NCBI GenBank assembly: GCA_021018815.1
Contig: JAITYX010000055.1
Coordinates: 2,403,001 to 2,467,000 of the forward strand
Direction of reading: 5' to 3'
Length of the DNA: 64,000 nt
DNA from: Talinum fruticosum
Taxonomy: Eukaryota; Streptophyta; Magnoliopsida; Caryophyllales; Talinaceae
Positions 44,158 through 58,056 of the stretch are shown here, in pieces. A model generated the notes under the pieces. That model did no database searches and was not told where the DNA came from. It saw nothing but the letters and a program-made list of their open reading frames with translations. The position numbers and the translations under genes were made by a program. Numbering within the stretch: position 1 is the stretch's first letter; the number at the start of each line of letters is the position of its first letter.

Positions 44158-44915
44158 CCTGTTTGGTAAAATAAGTTGTTTGAGTAGTGAATAATTTTTA
44201 TGTAATTGACGGTTATTTAGTTAACTTATAGTTGTTATATTTTAGTTGTTCAACCGAGTTGTTAAATAAATGTGTTCACTAAATTTAGTGGTTGAGTTAG
44301 ATAATTATTGTAAATTGACATAAATTTGCCAAATATAAATCAATGAAGGGATGTTTTTGTCAAAAAAATATTAAACGCTACTTTTAAATGTGAAAAACCA
44401 ATATTGTTAGCTTTTCGAAACACTACTTGAAATGTTATAAGTTACTGCAAACACTAATTAAAACATTACCTTCTCGAACACTAATATTTGATTTGTTAGT
44501 GTTTGACTTGGTAAAAACACTAAGGCCCTATTTGACAAAAAGATGTTAGTCAGTTAGTCGTGAACTGTTTGTATCAACTATTTGCTATTAGTCTGTTTGA
44601 ATTAATTGTTTGCATTAACTGTTTGAATTAGTTATTTCTAGAAAAGTTGTTTGGTAAAATTAGATGTTTGAGGTAAAAATATTTGGTGAAATTTCATTTA
44701 TACCCTTACGTCTAAGTTGTCTTTTAAATATATATATTGATTATTCTATTTTTTAAAATATAATTATATTATGTTATGTATACAAATTATGTTCATTTAT
44801 AAAACTTTATTTTTTACTATTTTTACAAAATTTATGTTCATTTTCTACCTAATATAATATTTATTATATTTAATTTAAATAAAAAATAATATGAAGTAGT
44901 AGTAGTAGTAGTACC

Positions 44916-44991
<76 letters not shown>

Positions 44992-45255
44992 GTTGGTGGC
45001 ATATGTCGTAATTTCTCCAAATTTTTGGACAAATGTGTTATTTTCACAAACAACTCTTCTCAAAAGGTTAAACGGAAGAGATGTTTGAGAAAGAGCTGTT
45101 TGGGGACAAATGTGTTATTTTCACAAACGCTAGCTAGTTTAATTGTTTCTGCCAAGTCAAAGCAGTTAAACCTCCCAAACAACTCTTTTTTCTAAAAAGT
45201 TGTTACAACCAAACAGGATCTCAAAGATATCAAACATTGTTGTGAAACACGACCT
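44158..45255. mobile_element. hAT-like MITE, family A, copy 4, interrupted by a family B MITE
   Basis: The left part (CCTGTTTGGTAAAATAAG to GACTTGGTAAAAACACTAA, 44158-44523) is family A. The expected right end resumes after the family B insertion as AAAGATATCAAACATTGTTG and ACACGACCT (45223-45255). The split point gives relative age: A is older than B. Confidence 0.6.
44524..45222. mobile_element. hAT-like MITE, family B, copy 1, with internal trinucleotide runs
   Basis: Starts GGCCCTATTTGACAAAAAG and ends near CAACCAAACAGGATC, inverted in type to GTTTGGTTG. The interior matches 50374-51125 (AAATTTCATTTATACCC, GACAAATGTGTTATTTTCAC). It carries (TAG)n at 44895-44914 and (AAT)n at 44915-44991. 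Poly-Ile or poly-Tyr minus-strand ORFs are products of that run. Confidence 0.65.
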
Positions 45256-47755
45256 ATATAATTTATTTTAGTTATAACTATAAGGTATTTTTTTATTTAT
45301 TATTACAATAATCTCATATAATCCAATAATATAATTATGAATTTATTTGTATTATAAAAGTAGATTACATCCAAATGCGATTTGGATAACTTTGGGTACG
45401 AATAAGATGAATGGGGATCACATGATTGCCTTTCTTCCTTCTCTCTATGATCTCTATGTTTCGACAAAATGTACCATTTGCAATCTAAATACCATTACCC
45501 ATGCCTTATGGTTGCGTCACTTTCTTTTTGTTGGCGGTATTAACGCGTAAACTTTCCAATGCTACTAAAAATTTTGCCTTCCAACAAAAAGAGATTAATG
45601 TGAATTAAAATAATATAATTAAGGTATGTATGTATTTATGTATGTAAAAGAATGGATAGATGATTATTTCATTTGGAGTGATTCATCGAAGAAAAGATGA
45701 TTGCCTTATAAATTATTTACGTCTTAGTAGCGAGTTTAATATTGTGCTTCAATTCAATATTTACAGCATGTATTAAGAAAGAGATTATGATATAACATGA
45801 GTTGATTTAAGAAATTTAACTTTTGTTTATCTTCAATAAAATTTTTAATTTAAATTTTAAGAATACAAATATATACAAATAAAACTCTCAAAGAAAAAAA
45901 AAAAAAAAGGAGATAATGATCTCTTATAAACTCGTGGTACAAACAATAATAATACTAGAGTCATAAGTACGGATGGGACAAGTCAACTCCACGTACAAGA
46001 GCTTGTGAGCTAATTGAATACCAACTTAAAAAGCTTGATTCTAAAGTTGGGGTTATTTCATGGGTTCACTCAGGTTTCCTTATTATGAAATAATGATTCC
46101 TAATGTCAATTATAAAATTAAGGCTGAAAAAAAAATTCAATTTAGTGTCATGGGCTCACAAAGTTTATTTAGACAAGACAAACAAAATAAAATCCATTTG
46201 ACTAAACTCAATAGCATATGCCAAATTTAACTTGCTTAGATTTAGGTTTGTTCGACTCATCTTAAATTTAACTAAAAAGTTAAAAAAAAATCAAAACTTG
46301 TTATTAAATAAGTCTAATTTAATCTCTAACAAAATTAACAGCGGGCTCAAATCAAATCTGCCTAACTTGTTATTTTTAGTTGTTAAAACATACAAGATTA
46401 TAATAAGTTGTAAGAAATTGTAACATTGTAAAGTCCGACTCATTTCATTTTTACCATAGTCATGAGCCGTGACAAATGGGTTGGTTAATATTGATGTGGT
46501 TATCGAGCAAAAAGAGAACCTTTTCGTAGTTGAAGTGCAACTTGATTTAGCCATGAAAATGACTCAAAGTTGGTAACTGTCAAAGCTTGTTTTAGGGTGT
46601 AGTAAGTGTAACATTATGGGGCATACATTAAGGTAACATCAAGGTGGCTTCCTACGGCCGAAAATGCATAATGTGGGCGAAAATATCATCAACCACAACA
46701 TTCTCAAATGTGGATATATATAAAACGCCAGTACACTGCCACCAACAAATTAAAATGGGCTGATTCATATCATCATACTAAAAATGGCCCGATTCATATA
46801 TGTTCTCTTCAATTTCTCAAGCACCCTAAACAATAATTCCATTTTCCCAAATGATGCGATTGTCATCATCAATATGGATATCTTTTTGGTGCATTAGCCT
46901 ATCTACTTGCCCTTTTTTTTTCCAAATGAGAAATCTTTAGACCACTTATCGATAATCATTTACATGAAAAGATAAATAGCATATCCGAGCTAAGTAGAGC
47001 CGAAGCTACATTATGCTTGGTTGGCTTCAAAAGCATATGAGTTGACTATTTGATTTTGACCCGAGTTCGGTTAAATATGAGTTGAGCTTTTATTGAGTTG
47101 AATGTTGAGTTTTATGTAAGACGAACCGAACATAGACAACATGATTCATTCTTATGTGATTGGTTTGAAATTTTTTTTTTCCTAAAACGGACTACAACTC
47201 TCAACTTCATCGAGTTTGGACTTACTAACACATTTGAGTTTAACTTTGATCAAGCCAAGCTCAAGCTAGATAAGCTCAAAGACTTAGTAAATCTTCTTGA
47301 CTTATCAACCTTGTTTAAAAGAACCATTTTTAAAACAAATTAGTTTTATTATTATTAACATTTTCAAGAAGTATTTCTAGAAATTAACTTTATATTTTCA
47401 AGAAAAGTATGATATCCTAGTACCTTTTTTTCAAAATATCCTTTATTAACTTTGAATTGAACAATTTATTAATATTATTTATGTTGTTTCTCATGAATAA
47501 GCAAAATTTATTGAATTTATTCTCTTGTATTGCTCAACTAGATATCTATCTACTAACAATTAAAATCAATAAAGTCTTGGCTTATTGATTAAAATTGAGA
47601 TCATGAGTACATTAGGTTTTAGGTTCAATTATCCTTCCGCTATTGTATTATACTGCCTACATTGTTCATCTGAATTATTAAAAAAAAAAAAGAATTTGCT
47701 AAAAGCATGTGTTATCAAACAATTTTTTTTCTTTTCGACTCTTTTCGGGGCTTAG
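45256..47755. other. Intergenic DNA without recognised genes
   Basis: AT-rich. Bases 46960-47340 repeat words such as GAGTTGAGCTTTTATTGAG and CAAGCTAGATAAGCTC and may be an old foldback remnant. ORFs (for example 47098-47343) show no family features. Confidence 0.5.
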
Positions 47756-47756
47756 A

Positions 47757-47775
47757 ATAGTGCAGTGAACAAATG
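47757..47775. repeat. LINE target-site duplication, left copy (19 bp)
   Basis: ATAGTGCAGTGAACAAATG, identical to 48431-48449. Confidence 0.9.
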
Positions 47776-48430
47776 GATGCACTAATCCGGGCAAAACGTA
47801 ATTGTGGAGAGTAACAGCAGCGTACCTATTCTTCTCACCACATATCCTCATCCTCACCATTCCACTCGATTTCCATATCCAAACCCACCTATTTAGTAAG
47901 GTGGATTTCTCCTTCAGCGGCTTCATCAAAATCAATCTTGACGCTACCTTTTCTTCGGATAAAGTAGAAGCAAGTTATGTTTTATGCGATTGGAAAGGAG
48001 GTCTCTTTCAAGAAGGCACTAGATTCATGTATAAGACACATATACTTGTAATTGAAGTTATGGCTATATGAGATAGTATTAAAGCGACACTAGAAACATG
48101 TTTCGAGATACATACAAATTGAGGGCGATAACAAATTAGTTATTCAGGCAGCACAGGGTGTCATCTACACCCCATGGAGGATGTAGTCGTTGATTCATGA
48201 TATACAAATTATGCTATCATTATTCTCATGTTATTCAATTAATCATGTATTCGAGAGAGGATAATATGACAGATGATTGTATTGTTAAGTTAGAATGTGT
48301 TATGAGGTGTACAATTACATTTACATACTCTCCTTCATAGGAATTTTTATGTATATTTATTGATGATAATATAGGTAGAACTTTTGAGAAAATGATTATC
48401 TAATATACTTTGTACTTACCAAAAAAAAAA
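47776..48430 (+). mobile_element. LINE family 2, 5'-truncated copy with 19-bp target duplication
   Basis: Translation gives GFIKINLDAT (47905-47945) and YVLCDWKGGLFQEGTRF, the RNase H-like domain of LINE ORF2, ending at a stop; further remnants lie in other frames. The tail matches the copies at 24.7 and 31.8 kb (TTATTGATGATAATATAGG, CTTTGTACTTACC) and ends in a run of about 11 A. A perfect 19-bp direct repeat (47757-47775, 48431-48449) brackets the insertion, and the second copy directly follows the poly(A). The perfect duplication suggests this is the youngest of the three copies. Confidence 0.92.
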
Positions 48431-48449
48431 ATAGTGCAGTGAACAAATG
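48431..48449. repeat. LINE target-site duplication, right copy (19 bp)
   Basis: ATAGTGCAGTGAACAAATG, directly after the poly(A) of the LINE copy. Confidence 0.9.
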
Positions 48450-50373
48450 AAGGACGGGCTGCTTTACATGTGACATAACGGTGTCAAGCCCATTTGAAAT
48501 GGGGTAGGATGAGGCTCAGAACTAAATGAAGCCCAGCCCAGAACACCATTTACAGCCCAATCCTTTGAGCCATCTCTATTTTTCCTTGGCATCTTGGCCA
48601 TTCATGCTTACCATTTTTCGAAAGTTCGGTAATAAAAAACGAATAGTTTGAAAAAAATTTATCGCAAATAATTTAATTATTTTTCTGAAAGCCAATAAGT
48701 ACATTTAAGTTTGGGCAAATTAATTTGTGCGACCAACGAAATTGGAAATTATTTCAGGGTGCCTTTTAACTTTGGCAAAATGATTTTCAGGGGACAATTG
48801 TTTACTCCTATAATTCTGCCCTATCATATTTTAGAAATTGGGAATTTAGCGCAAAATGGGGTACTATATATATGTAAATTTTCAAATTTGTGGGATTTCT
48901 AATGCTTCTTTTGGTTATTTTTTACTCTTTAAATGAATTTAAATCATATAGTAAATTTTATATTTTCCATTATGTTGTTAGTTGTTATTATTAGTAAAAT
49001 TATATATATGATCTTCAAACACGCATATAGCAATCGACGTAATTAAGTTATAAATTCACTTTCGTAGTTAATAAAATTTCTAAAGTCATTATCAAAAATA
49101 TAAATTCAAAACCCGACTAAACGGACATATTTATTTTCTTAAACTAATCATAAAGTGGAAAAAAGCGACCGGGAATAGATAATCTCTAGAAGTAAGAGGT
49201 TGAAGTAGAGAGAAATTGTCAAAAGTGTTAGAGAGAAAAATTGATGGATGAAGGAATTAGAAGGCAGACAAATATGAAGGGATGGGCCTGGGTGAAGTCG
49301 GTGATATGGAATTAGGAGCGGGGGATTAGGTCTTGAATCAGTTCCATCAATTCATGGCTTGTCTGTCTTGTCCTGAGTGCAACAGGAAAAAGGCCCGCCC
49401 TTTTCATACACTGACAATGAACTTGGAGATTCAAATTCTCAACTACTAGTCTATGACCATTTTTCTCATCACCACTCTACAGTATATACTCATAATCATG
49501 TATCGAGGTATTGGCCACTCACTCCATTTCCTTCTTTTCCCTTATCCAGTTCGATTGTAGGAGGAATAAGGAGAAATGATTAGGCTTTGGCATCTTTCAT
49601 TTCTCCGACCCGATACATTTTTGAATTTTTCATGCAATAGGAAATCTATAAAGTGAACTTGTCTTTTTAAAAAAAAAAATCAGAACAACATTATTGTTAT
49701 TATGGGGCCAAATTGAGATTCAGATCGAAGCTGAATCGGTTGGTTTGGTGAAATGTCTTGTATTTGGCCCCCACCTCCCCTGTCCCTCAGCAAGTGATAT
49801 TCAGAAATTCTTCATGGAATGTTGCTTCATCATACAAGTTGAATTTTTCATATTTGTAAAATAGAATAATTATGAATTTTATTTATGTCTTGGATGTATT
49901 GGAATAACTAAATTTAAACTAGGTATGAGTGGGATTGATGGATGGTACCAAATACAAATAAGTTTACGTCGTTTTACCCTTATTTTTCTTCAAGTCTAGA
50001 AGTTAATACTTGTAAATAGAGAAAATTATTAGAACGGTGATTCTGCCATGCAATTACTTACCTACTAAAGATTAAGTAAAATCCAACTATACTACTTTTT
50101 AATGATTATGTAGGCAACTCAAATATGATACTCCTTTTGTGGTGAAAAAGTTTTCAATTTTTTTTAAAATTTTTGATGCCGTATAATATTTGTCAATATA
50201 ACTTTGAAGTTATATATTTAACATCTGTTCGAAATGGCTATTAAAATCAATTATTATAATTATTATAGTTAAAATGAGTTAAAATAATTAGTTATTACGG
50301 TTATTATAACTATTATGAGTTGAAAAGAGTTAAAATAATTAGTTGTTATAGTTAAAATAAGTTGAAGGATGTT
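48450..50373. other. Intergenic DNA without recognised genes
   Basis: Bases 49140-49620 and 49730-49830 are more balanced in composition than the flanks, but contain no ORF with family resemblance and no RNA structure I can identify. The 68-residue ORF at 49377-49583 is unsupported. Confidence 0.5.
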
Positions 50374-51125
<752 letters not shown>

Positions 51126-53800
51126 ATTATAAATGTTGATATAATCACCATTTTGAACAGACTCTTAACATTTAATTATTATTTTTCTAGAACTCATAGA
51201 TTTATTTATTGTAACCACTAACATGAAAAATCCTACCTAAAAATTTGGAGTATTTATTTAGTTTGGATGAGTGATAAAAGACAAGTATAAGACAATTATA
51301 CTATAAATGGGGAGAGGAAAGATAGACCCGAGACCTAATGCGAGTACCACTAGGTCAATACCTCATTGATAGTATTTATTTATTGTTACTTACAAAATTC
51401 TATATGAAGAAGATAGTATAACTAATTTAGAACTTTATATAAATTTTAAGTTTTAATTTTATGATATATTTTAAGTCTTAAAAATAATTAGAGACAAATA
51501 AATTCATGATGTTTTCTTTTTTTTTTTTTAATTCTCTCTAAATTTGGCTTTTTTTGAACGATGGAGGGGCTACTCTTTTTTCTTTTTTCCTTATGGAAAT
51601 ATGGAGGGAGTACTTGTTATATTCATAACCGTATTACTATGTTATTGTTATATGAATCACCAGTTCAGCATGCATAAGTCTTGTGGTTTTTGTCAAGGAA
51701 AAGTTGGGGAAAAATGATAGTTGGCATAATTAATATATATATATAAGTCGTGCTTCTTTCTTTTGAAGATAGGATTCATGTGCGATAAGCTTCAATGTCA
51801 TTTTGAAAATTTACTACCGGTCCAGACATTTGTGAAAATTTTTAGAAATAATTTTATAGGACTTGAACAAACTCTAAATCTTTTTTGAATATCTATTTCA
51901 CCTATTTAAGTAAGTGAATATTTTGTAAAGCTCAAGATAAATAGTTGCTAATGACTCTGTCTTAACACTTGGAAAACAAAAATTAGCAACAAGTTTTATT
52001 CATATAAGTAATGTGACTCAACTTTATTGAGTTTAGTCATTGCAAGATCCTTCGTTGTCATTGCAACAAGTAATTTTTAAAACCCGAGGAATATAAATAT
52101 GTGTATGAATATGGGTATGCATTAATTTAGAAAATGAATATCGATGTAAGCGCTAATCACTTCAAACTTCAAACTTCAAACTTGCATCATCTCCATCCTG
52201 ATCCTCAATCTAGCTTGAGTTGTCCTGATTAAACCTAAACTTCATTCATTAAATATGTATTAAATCACCAAATTATTTGTATCTATCAGCAAACATGGCC
52301 CTAACTACCTCTGACACCTTTGATCACCCTACTTGTATCCCATTTACCTATTGAAAGCATAGCTACTGACTCATGATCACTTTTCTGACAATGGACATTC
52401 AGACAGTATGTGCTTGCTGATGTGTTTCATCATGTAAATGGCATATAAGACACACTCTTTGAACCATAAGATTGTATGAGAGAACTTGCTACATGTCATG
52501 CATTATTATATCCATAAGAGATATGAATACCTTGGAAAATCAACCCTGCTCCAAGTCCCATACATACCTCAGGATCCCCTTAAAATAGCAAAGCCTTTTT
52601 ATCAAAATAATGATGGAGAAATCATAATTAAGCCTTTTTAAATATCAATCTTCACAATGCATCTTTCAACATTATTCTTAAGTGTTAACCTCTTATTGAT
52701 TCTTGCCATAGTCTAATGGGTGTGTTCAATATCAAGTTTTGAGATAATGGTTAGTGGTTTGAAAGAGATAAGCCACTATTTTTATCTAATATTATGATGA
52801 ACTTTCTCTCAAGGATAAAAGTGCGTTTATTCTCATCAACTTGGTATCCCGATATCTCCCTTAATCTTATGCAAATGAGTTTAGAATGCCTTTATATTTG
52901 AAAAAATCTAGCACAAAATCACCGTACCAACCCAACAGGATTTATAGAATCGGTATTAAATACATAGAGAACTCGGGTTTCAAATGCTAAACATAGTAGT
53001 CTTCCTTCTTTGCATTACAGTAAAACAAAAACAAAAAAAACCATCTTAGAGCATTCATCTCCTTAGTCCAACTACGTTCACTCGTTTAAGAGATTTAAAT
53101 CATGCAAAAATAATACTATACTCCTTCCTCATCAGCATTCAGCCATTTGAAGATCCTCATTTGTGGGACTGCCCTCATGTAACTATTTTTTCACATCCTC
53201 AAGTTTACCTTCAAAACTCTCTTTGATGATGAATGTTGTCGTATATTTAACTGATTTAGAGGGCATTTCAATGAAAATATTTTCAAATAAAACAAGCTTA
53301 TAGAGGTTATAAATAACAAATGGTATAGTTTGAGTAGTATACAAAGAACCATATAAGTAATGTTCTATTTAGTCTGTAAAGAATGTAAGATTGTAAGTTG
53401 TAAAATGATATAAAGCGCTATAAGGTAGTAAGAGTTGTAAGATAGTTGTAAAGTTAGTTATAAAAAATTATAAACAACTATAAGAATGTATAAACTAAAA
53501 CCAAATAAAATGGGACCAAACATGCTAATCAGCAACATAAAGGAGAGGCTGCTACTCCCTATTTATATATTCCCCTAACAAACATCTCCTTATCTTTTCT
53601 TTTTTTTTTTTTTTGGGGGGCGAGGGGAGGGTTATATCATTATATTGGATGTAGGAACATATGCTTTCTGGAGTAAAAAAAAAAAGAAGTATTTTCTCAT
53701 GCCAATTTTTTTGTTTTTGAAGAAAACAATCCGTGAGTACAATTAATAAATCTCCAGACTACAACAACTGTGACAGCCGACGGAGTTATTATATCATTAT
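51126..53800. other. Intergenic DNA with a possible Copia remnant
   Basis: No host gene recognised. The only element signal is the minus-strand remnant described separately at 52280-52640. A G-rich run lies at 53616-53632. Confidence 0.5.
52280..52640 (-). pseudogene. Possible Copia reverse-transcriptase/RNase H remnant
   Basis: Read on the minus strand, fragments in shifting frames resemble the Copia pattern of an ILRYLKGSPG-like helix followed by GLIFQ-like and a Y-D-A-D-W-type region, around 52600-52500. Many stops and indels; only the order of short motifs supports it. Confidence 0.3.
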
Positions 53801-53824
53801 ATTTGACTGCATGCTCCTCTGTGA

Positions 53825-53869
<45 letters not shown>

Positions 53870-54435
53870 CTATCCCCTGTTTCCTCAATTCCTCCCTCTC
53901 TACGTGTAGGAAAGAGCCGACACTAAAATTCTCCAACAGTAGACACCCAACTCAGATCTTGAAAGAGAAAATCTTCCCTTCCTTTTCTTTTCTTTTTTTA
54001 AAAATAGGAAAAGTGGAGTACCTGGGACACTCATGAATCCAAAATCTAGCTGCTGGATGAGTCAAAGCTCCTCTTTTTCTTTTTCTTTGCCTAGATCATT
54101 AGATTATTAATCACAAATCCCTTTCTTGCAACAAACTTCTTCATCATCATCATCATCACCGCACTCTCTCTCTCTCTCTCTCTCACTCACTCCCTCTCTC
54201 TTTCTCTGCATTCAACCCAAATCACTCTCTCAAAGCCATACCCATCTGGTTTCGGCATTTTCCAGAATTCTCTCTTAGACCCAGAATTTCCGCATTATTT
54301 ATGGTTCTGCTTTAATTTTTCTTCCTGATCACACCTCCTTCAATTTTATCCATCTGGGTTTCTATCATTTCCTGGGAAATGTCTCTCGCATTATGTGAAT
54401 TTTGAGTGAAAGAAACAGGTCGGGGACTCTGGATC
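53801..54435 (+). promoter_or_regulatory. Promoter/leader region of the TMK-like kinase gene, with (CT)n runs
   Basis: (CT)n runs at 53829-53867 and 54163-54184, and a generally pyrimidine-rich stretch up to the ATG, are typical of a plant leader. GTG at 54406 opens the frame, but no ATG precedes 54436 in frame. No convincing TATA box was located. Confidence 0.45.
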
Positions 54436-57400
54436 ATGCACCAAAAACAGAGGCTTTTCTGTGTCGGTGTCTATGTGATTTTCTCTTTCCTCTCTCTTGT
54501 TCATTGCTCGACTGACCCTAATGACTTGAGTATCCTGAATGAGTTCAGAAAAGGGCTTGAAAACCCGGAGCTCCTTCAGTGGCCTGAGCATAGCGATGAC
54601 CCATGCGGCCCTCCATCATGGAAGCGTATCTTCTGTAAGGGTAATCGGGTCACCCAAATCCAAGTCCAGGGTTTAGGGCTTAAGGGCACCCTTCCTAAAG
54701 ACTTGAATCAGCTCTCAAAGCTCTACAATTTGGGTCTCCAGAAGAATCAATTTCAGGGGAGTTTGCCCTCTTTTAGTGGGTTGGCGGAGCTGGAATTTGC
54801 CTATTTGGATTTCAACAATTTTGATGAAATCCCTTCTGATTTCTTTAATGGGCTCACCAGCATTAGGGTTTTGGCATTGGATGATAACCCTCTTAATTCA
54901 ACTACAGGGTGGACATTGCCTGATGAAGTTGGGAAATTAACCCAATTGGTAAATTTCTCATTAGGGAATTGTAGTTTGCTTGGCCCTTTGCCTGATTATC
55001 TTGGGTCATTTCCATCTCTCACCTCTTTGAAGCTGTCATATAACAGGCTATCTGGGGTTTTACCCATGAGTTTTAACCAGTCCCTGGTGCAGATCTTGTG
55101 GTTGAATGATCAGGCTGGGGAGGGAATGACTGGCCCCATTGATGTGGTTGCTTCAATGCCTTATCTCACTCAGCTTTGGCTTCATGGTAACAGCTTCACT
55201 GGGACTATTCCAGAAGGAATTGGGAACTTAGCTTCATTGAAGGATCTCAACCTCAATGGGAACAAGCTTGTTGGTGAAATCCCTCAAAGCTTGGCTAATA
55301 TGGAGTTGGAAAAATTGGATTTGAACAACAATTTGCTAATGGGTCCACTCCCTAAGTTCAAGTCTGGTAATGTCTCTTATGACTCCAACTTATTTTGTAA
55401 ATCAACTCCTGGAGTTCAGTGTTCTCCACAAGTTAACGCACTTCTGGATTTTCTTGGTGCTGTGAATTATCCTCTTACTCTTGTGCCTCAATGGTCTGGT
55501 GATGAACCATGTAAAGGAAGTTGGTTAGGAGTAAGCTGCAATTATGATTCTAAGGTAATTGTTATTAATTTGCCTAATAGGCATCTTAATGGTAGTCTTA
55601 GTCCTTCTGTTGCTTCATTAGATTCATTGCGTGAAATTCGGTTGGCTGGAAATAATTTGGCTGGGCAGATACCTGCGAACTTTACTCAATTGAAGTCTTT
55701 GCGATTGTTAGATGTCAGTGGAAATAATTTTGAGCCTCCATTGCCTAAATTTCATAGTGGTGTTAAGCTTATTATTGATGGAAACCCCTCCTTGATCCTC
55801 ACCATAAAGCAATATCCCCTGTTCCTGTGAGTACTCCACAGGCTGAAAGCAGCCCGCCTATGGCTAAATCCCCATCAGCAAGCCCACTGCCCGGCGCTAG
55901 CCCATCTCGAGGTGGTGTGAAACAACCTTCACCCAAAGCTAAAGGCACAAACCACAGATCAAATTCTTACTTAGATGAGCAAACAGGACATGGAAAATTC
56001 AATAAAGTGACTGTCATAATTATAGTTGCTGCTGTCTGTTCTTTGGTTTTGTTGGTTCTTCTCCTGCTCCTTCTCTACATACTGTGTTGTAATAAGAGGA
56101 AAACCAAAGTTGAACCACCTTGTTCTGTTGTGGTTCATCCACAGAACTCATCTGATCAGGACAATGTGGTTAAGGTTGCAGTTTCAAGTAACAACACAGG
56201 AAGCTTATATGCCCAAACTGCAAGTAGTTCTGGGACGGTAAACAGCAGTGGACTGGCAAATTCTCACGTAATAGAATCAGGAAACTTGGTCATATCAGTT
56301 CAGGTGCTTCGGAAAGTGACAAATAATTTTGCCCCAGAGAATGAGCTCGGTCGTGGTGGGTTTGGTGTAGTTTACAAGGGTGAGCTTGAAGATGGGACGA
56401 AGATAGCAGTTAAAAGAATGGAGGCAGGGGTGATTTGTAGCAAACAATTGGATGAATTTCAGGCTGAAATTGCCGTCTTGTCTAAGGTTAGACACCGGCA
56501 TTTGGTGTCCCTTTTTGGTTACTCCACTGAAGGCTGTGAAAAACTTCTGGTGTATGAGTATATGCCTCAGGGTGCTCTAAGCAAGCATTTGTTCCATTGG
56601 AAGAGCCATAACTTGGAACCCCTATCTTGGAAAAGGAGGCTTAGCATTGCCTTAGACGTTGCAAGAGGGATGGAATATCTTCATACCTTAGCTCATCAAA
56701 GCTTCATACACCGTGATCTCAAATCTTCCAATATTCTCCTGGATGATGAGTATAGGGCAAAAGTCTCTGACTTTGGGTTGGTGAAACTTGCCCCTGATAG
56801 AGAGAAGTCTGTCCAAACTAGGCTTGCTGGAACATTCGGGTATCTTGCTCCTGAATATGCTGGTATGTAAATTCCTTGTTTATAATTCTTTCTGCCTCAG
56901 CCTAGTTCCTTTGACAAGTATAAAATAGAAATCGATAAAATATTTGCATCTTGAAGACTTGGGTTTGCTTGATTGAAGGTTGTCTAAATAGATGCACTTC
57001 CAGCATATCTCTGCTGATTTTATTTGCTTTTAGATATGCAACTTTGTTGATATGTTTCTCCAAGTTAAACAGAACTAATGGTAGTGGGTTGATGGTTTTG
57101 TCAATTTATTGATCTGGCATTGTTTTTAGGAACAGACAGAGCATGCCTCAAAATTCAAAGCACAAAAGTTCCATATCTGTCAGATGTTTTGTGCTGACTC
57201 CTCAGTGACTGATAATAGACAAGTCTGTCTTATTAAATAAATGGAACTGTGTAGTATATATCTAAATCAAGCATGCTTTTTTCTTACCTAGCATATTTGC
57301 CTTTAGTTCATCATCTTAGATTGTGAAAGATGATCAAACCAAACCAATACCCTAGGCTTAGAATCCCACCTACCCCCTCCCCAAAAAAAAAAAAATTTAC

Positions 57401-58056
57401 AGGCTGATATATTATTGTTCAAGTTAGAGTTGTCATCCTTCATTGAAAATTGCATTTGTGTTGCATACAAGGACATGGTTCTTAATCAGTGACCTTGACC
57501 GAGAATTGATTTTTAACTCGCTTCAATGCATCTGTCCAATTCAGTGACAGGGAAAGTTACAACAAAGGTTGATGTCTTCAGCTTTGGAGTTGTGTTGATG
57601 GAACTCTTGACTGGACTTATGGCACTTGATGAGGATCGCCCAGAAACCAACCGATATTTGGCAGAGTGGTTTTGGACAATAAAATCAAGCAAAGAGACTC
57701 TAATGGCTGCAATCGATCCAGTTCTAGACATCAAAGAAGATGCTTTGGAGAGCATCAACATTGTAGCTGATCTAGCCGGGCATTGCACAGCCAGGGAGTC
57801 AAACCACCGCCCTGACATGGGCCATGCTGTCAGCATTCTTGCCTCCCTGGTAGAGAAATGGAAGCCGTTCGATGATGAGACTGAAGACTATTTGGGCATC
57901 AACTACAATCTGCCTTTGAAAGAGATGTTAAAGGACTGGCAGAAGAATGAACATAGCATGGAAAACAGCTGGACAAGCCTCGATGATAGCAGGGGAAGTA
58001 TTCCTGCAAGGCCAACTGGGTTTGCTGATTCCTTCACTTCGGCTGATGTTCGATAA
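54436..58056 (+). CDS. TMK: TMK-type LRR receptor-like kinase (2 exons, one frame break)
   Basis: Plasma-membrane receptor kinase of the TMK subfamily, linked in other plants to auxin signalling and growth. Exon 1 is 54436-56862 and exon 2 is 57545-58056, with the single intron inside the kinase after the LAPEYA motif, as usual for TMKs. In order: signal peptide (residues 1-24, ending LSLVHC), N-terminal cap with [17 protein letters not shown] block 1, a Cys island ([22 protein letters not shown]), LRR block 2, a Ser/Pro-rich stalk, a membrane helix (about 56007-56090), and a kinase with [37 protein letters not shown] and [11 protein letters not shown]. The tail [20 protein letters not shown] is the TMK signature. 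Odd: the LRR frame ends at 55828-55830, and the stalk and kinase lie in another frame. One base is missing near 55785-55790 in a C run; restoring it gives about 979 residues, normal for TMKs. Assembly indel or recent null. Confidence 0.93.

Noticed and set aside
44838..45063. Poly-Ile and poly-Tyr ORFs
   Set aside because: Translations of an (AAT)n microsatellite inside a MITE; the same applies to 50766-50969.
54406..54435. Earlier start of the TMK protein at 54406
   Set aside because: That codon is GTG; the first ATG, 54436, directly precedes a good signal peptide.
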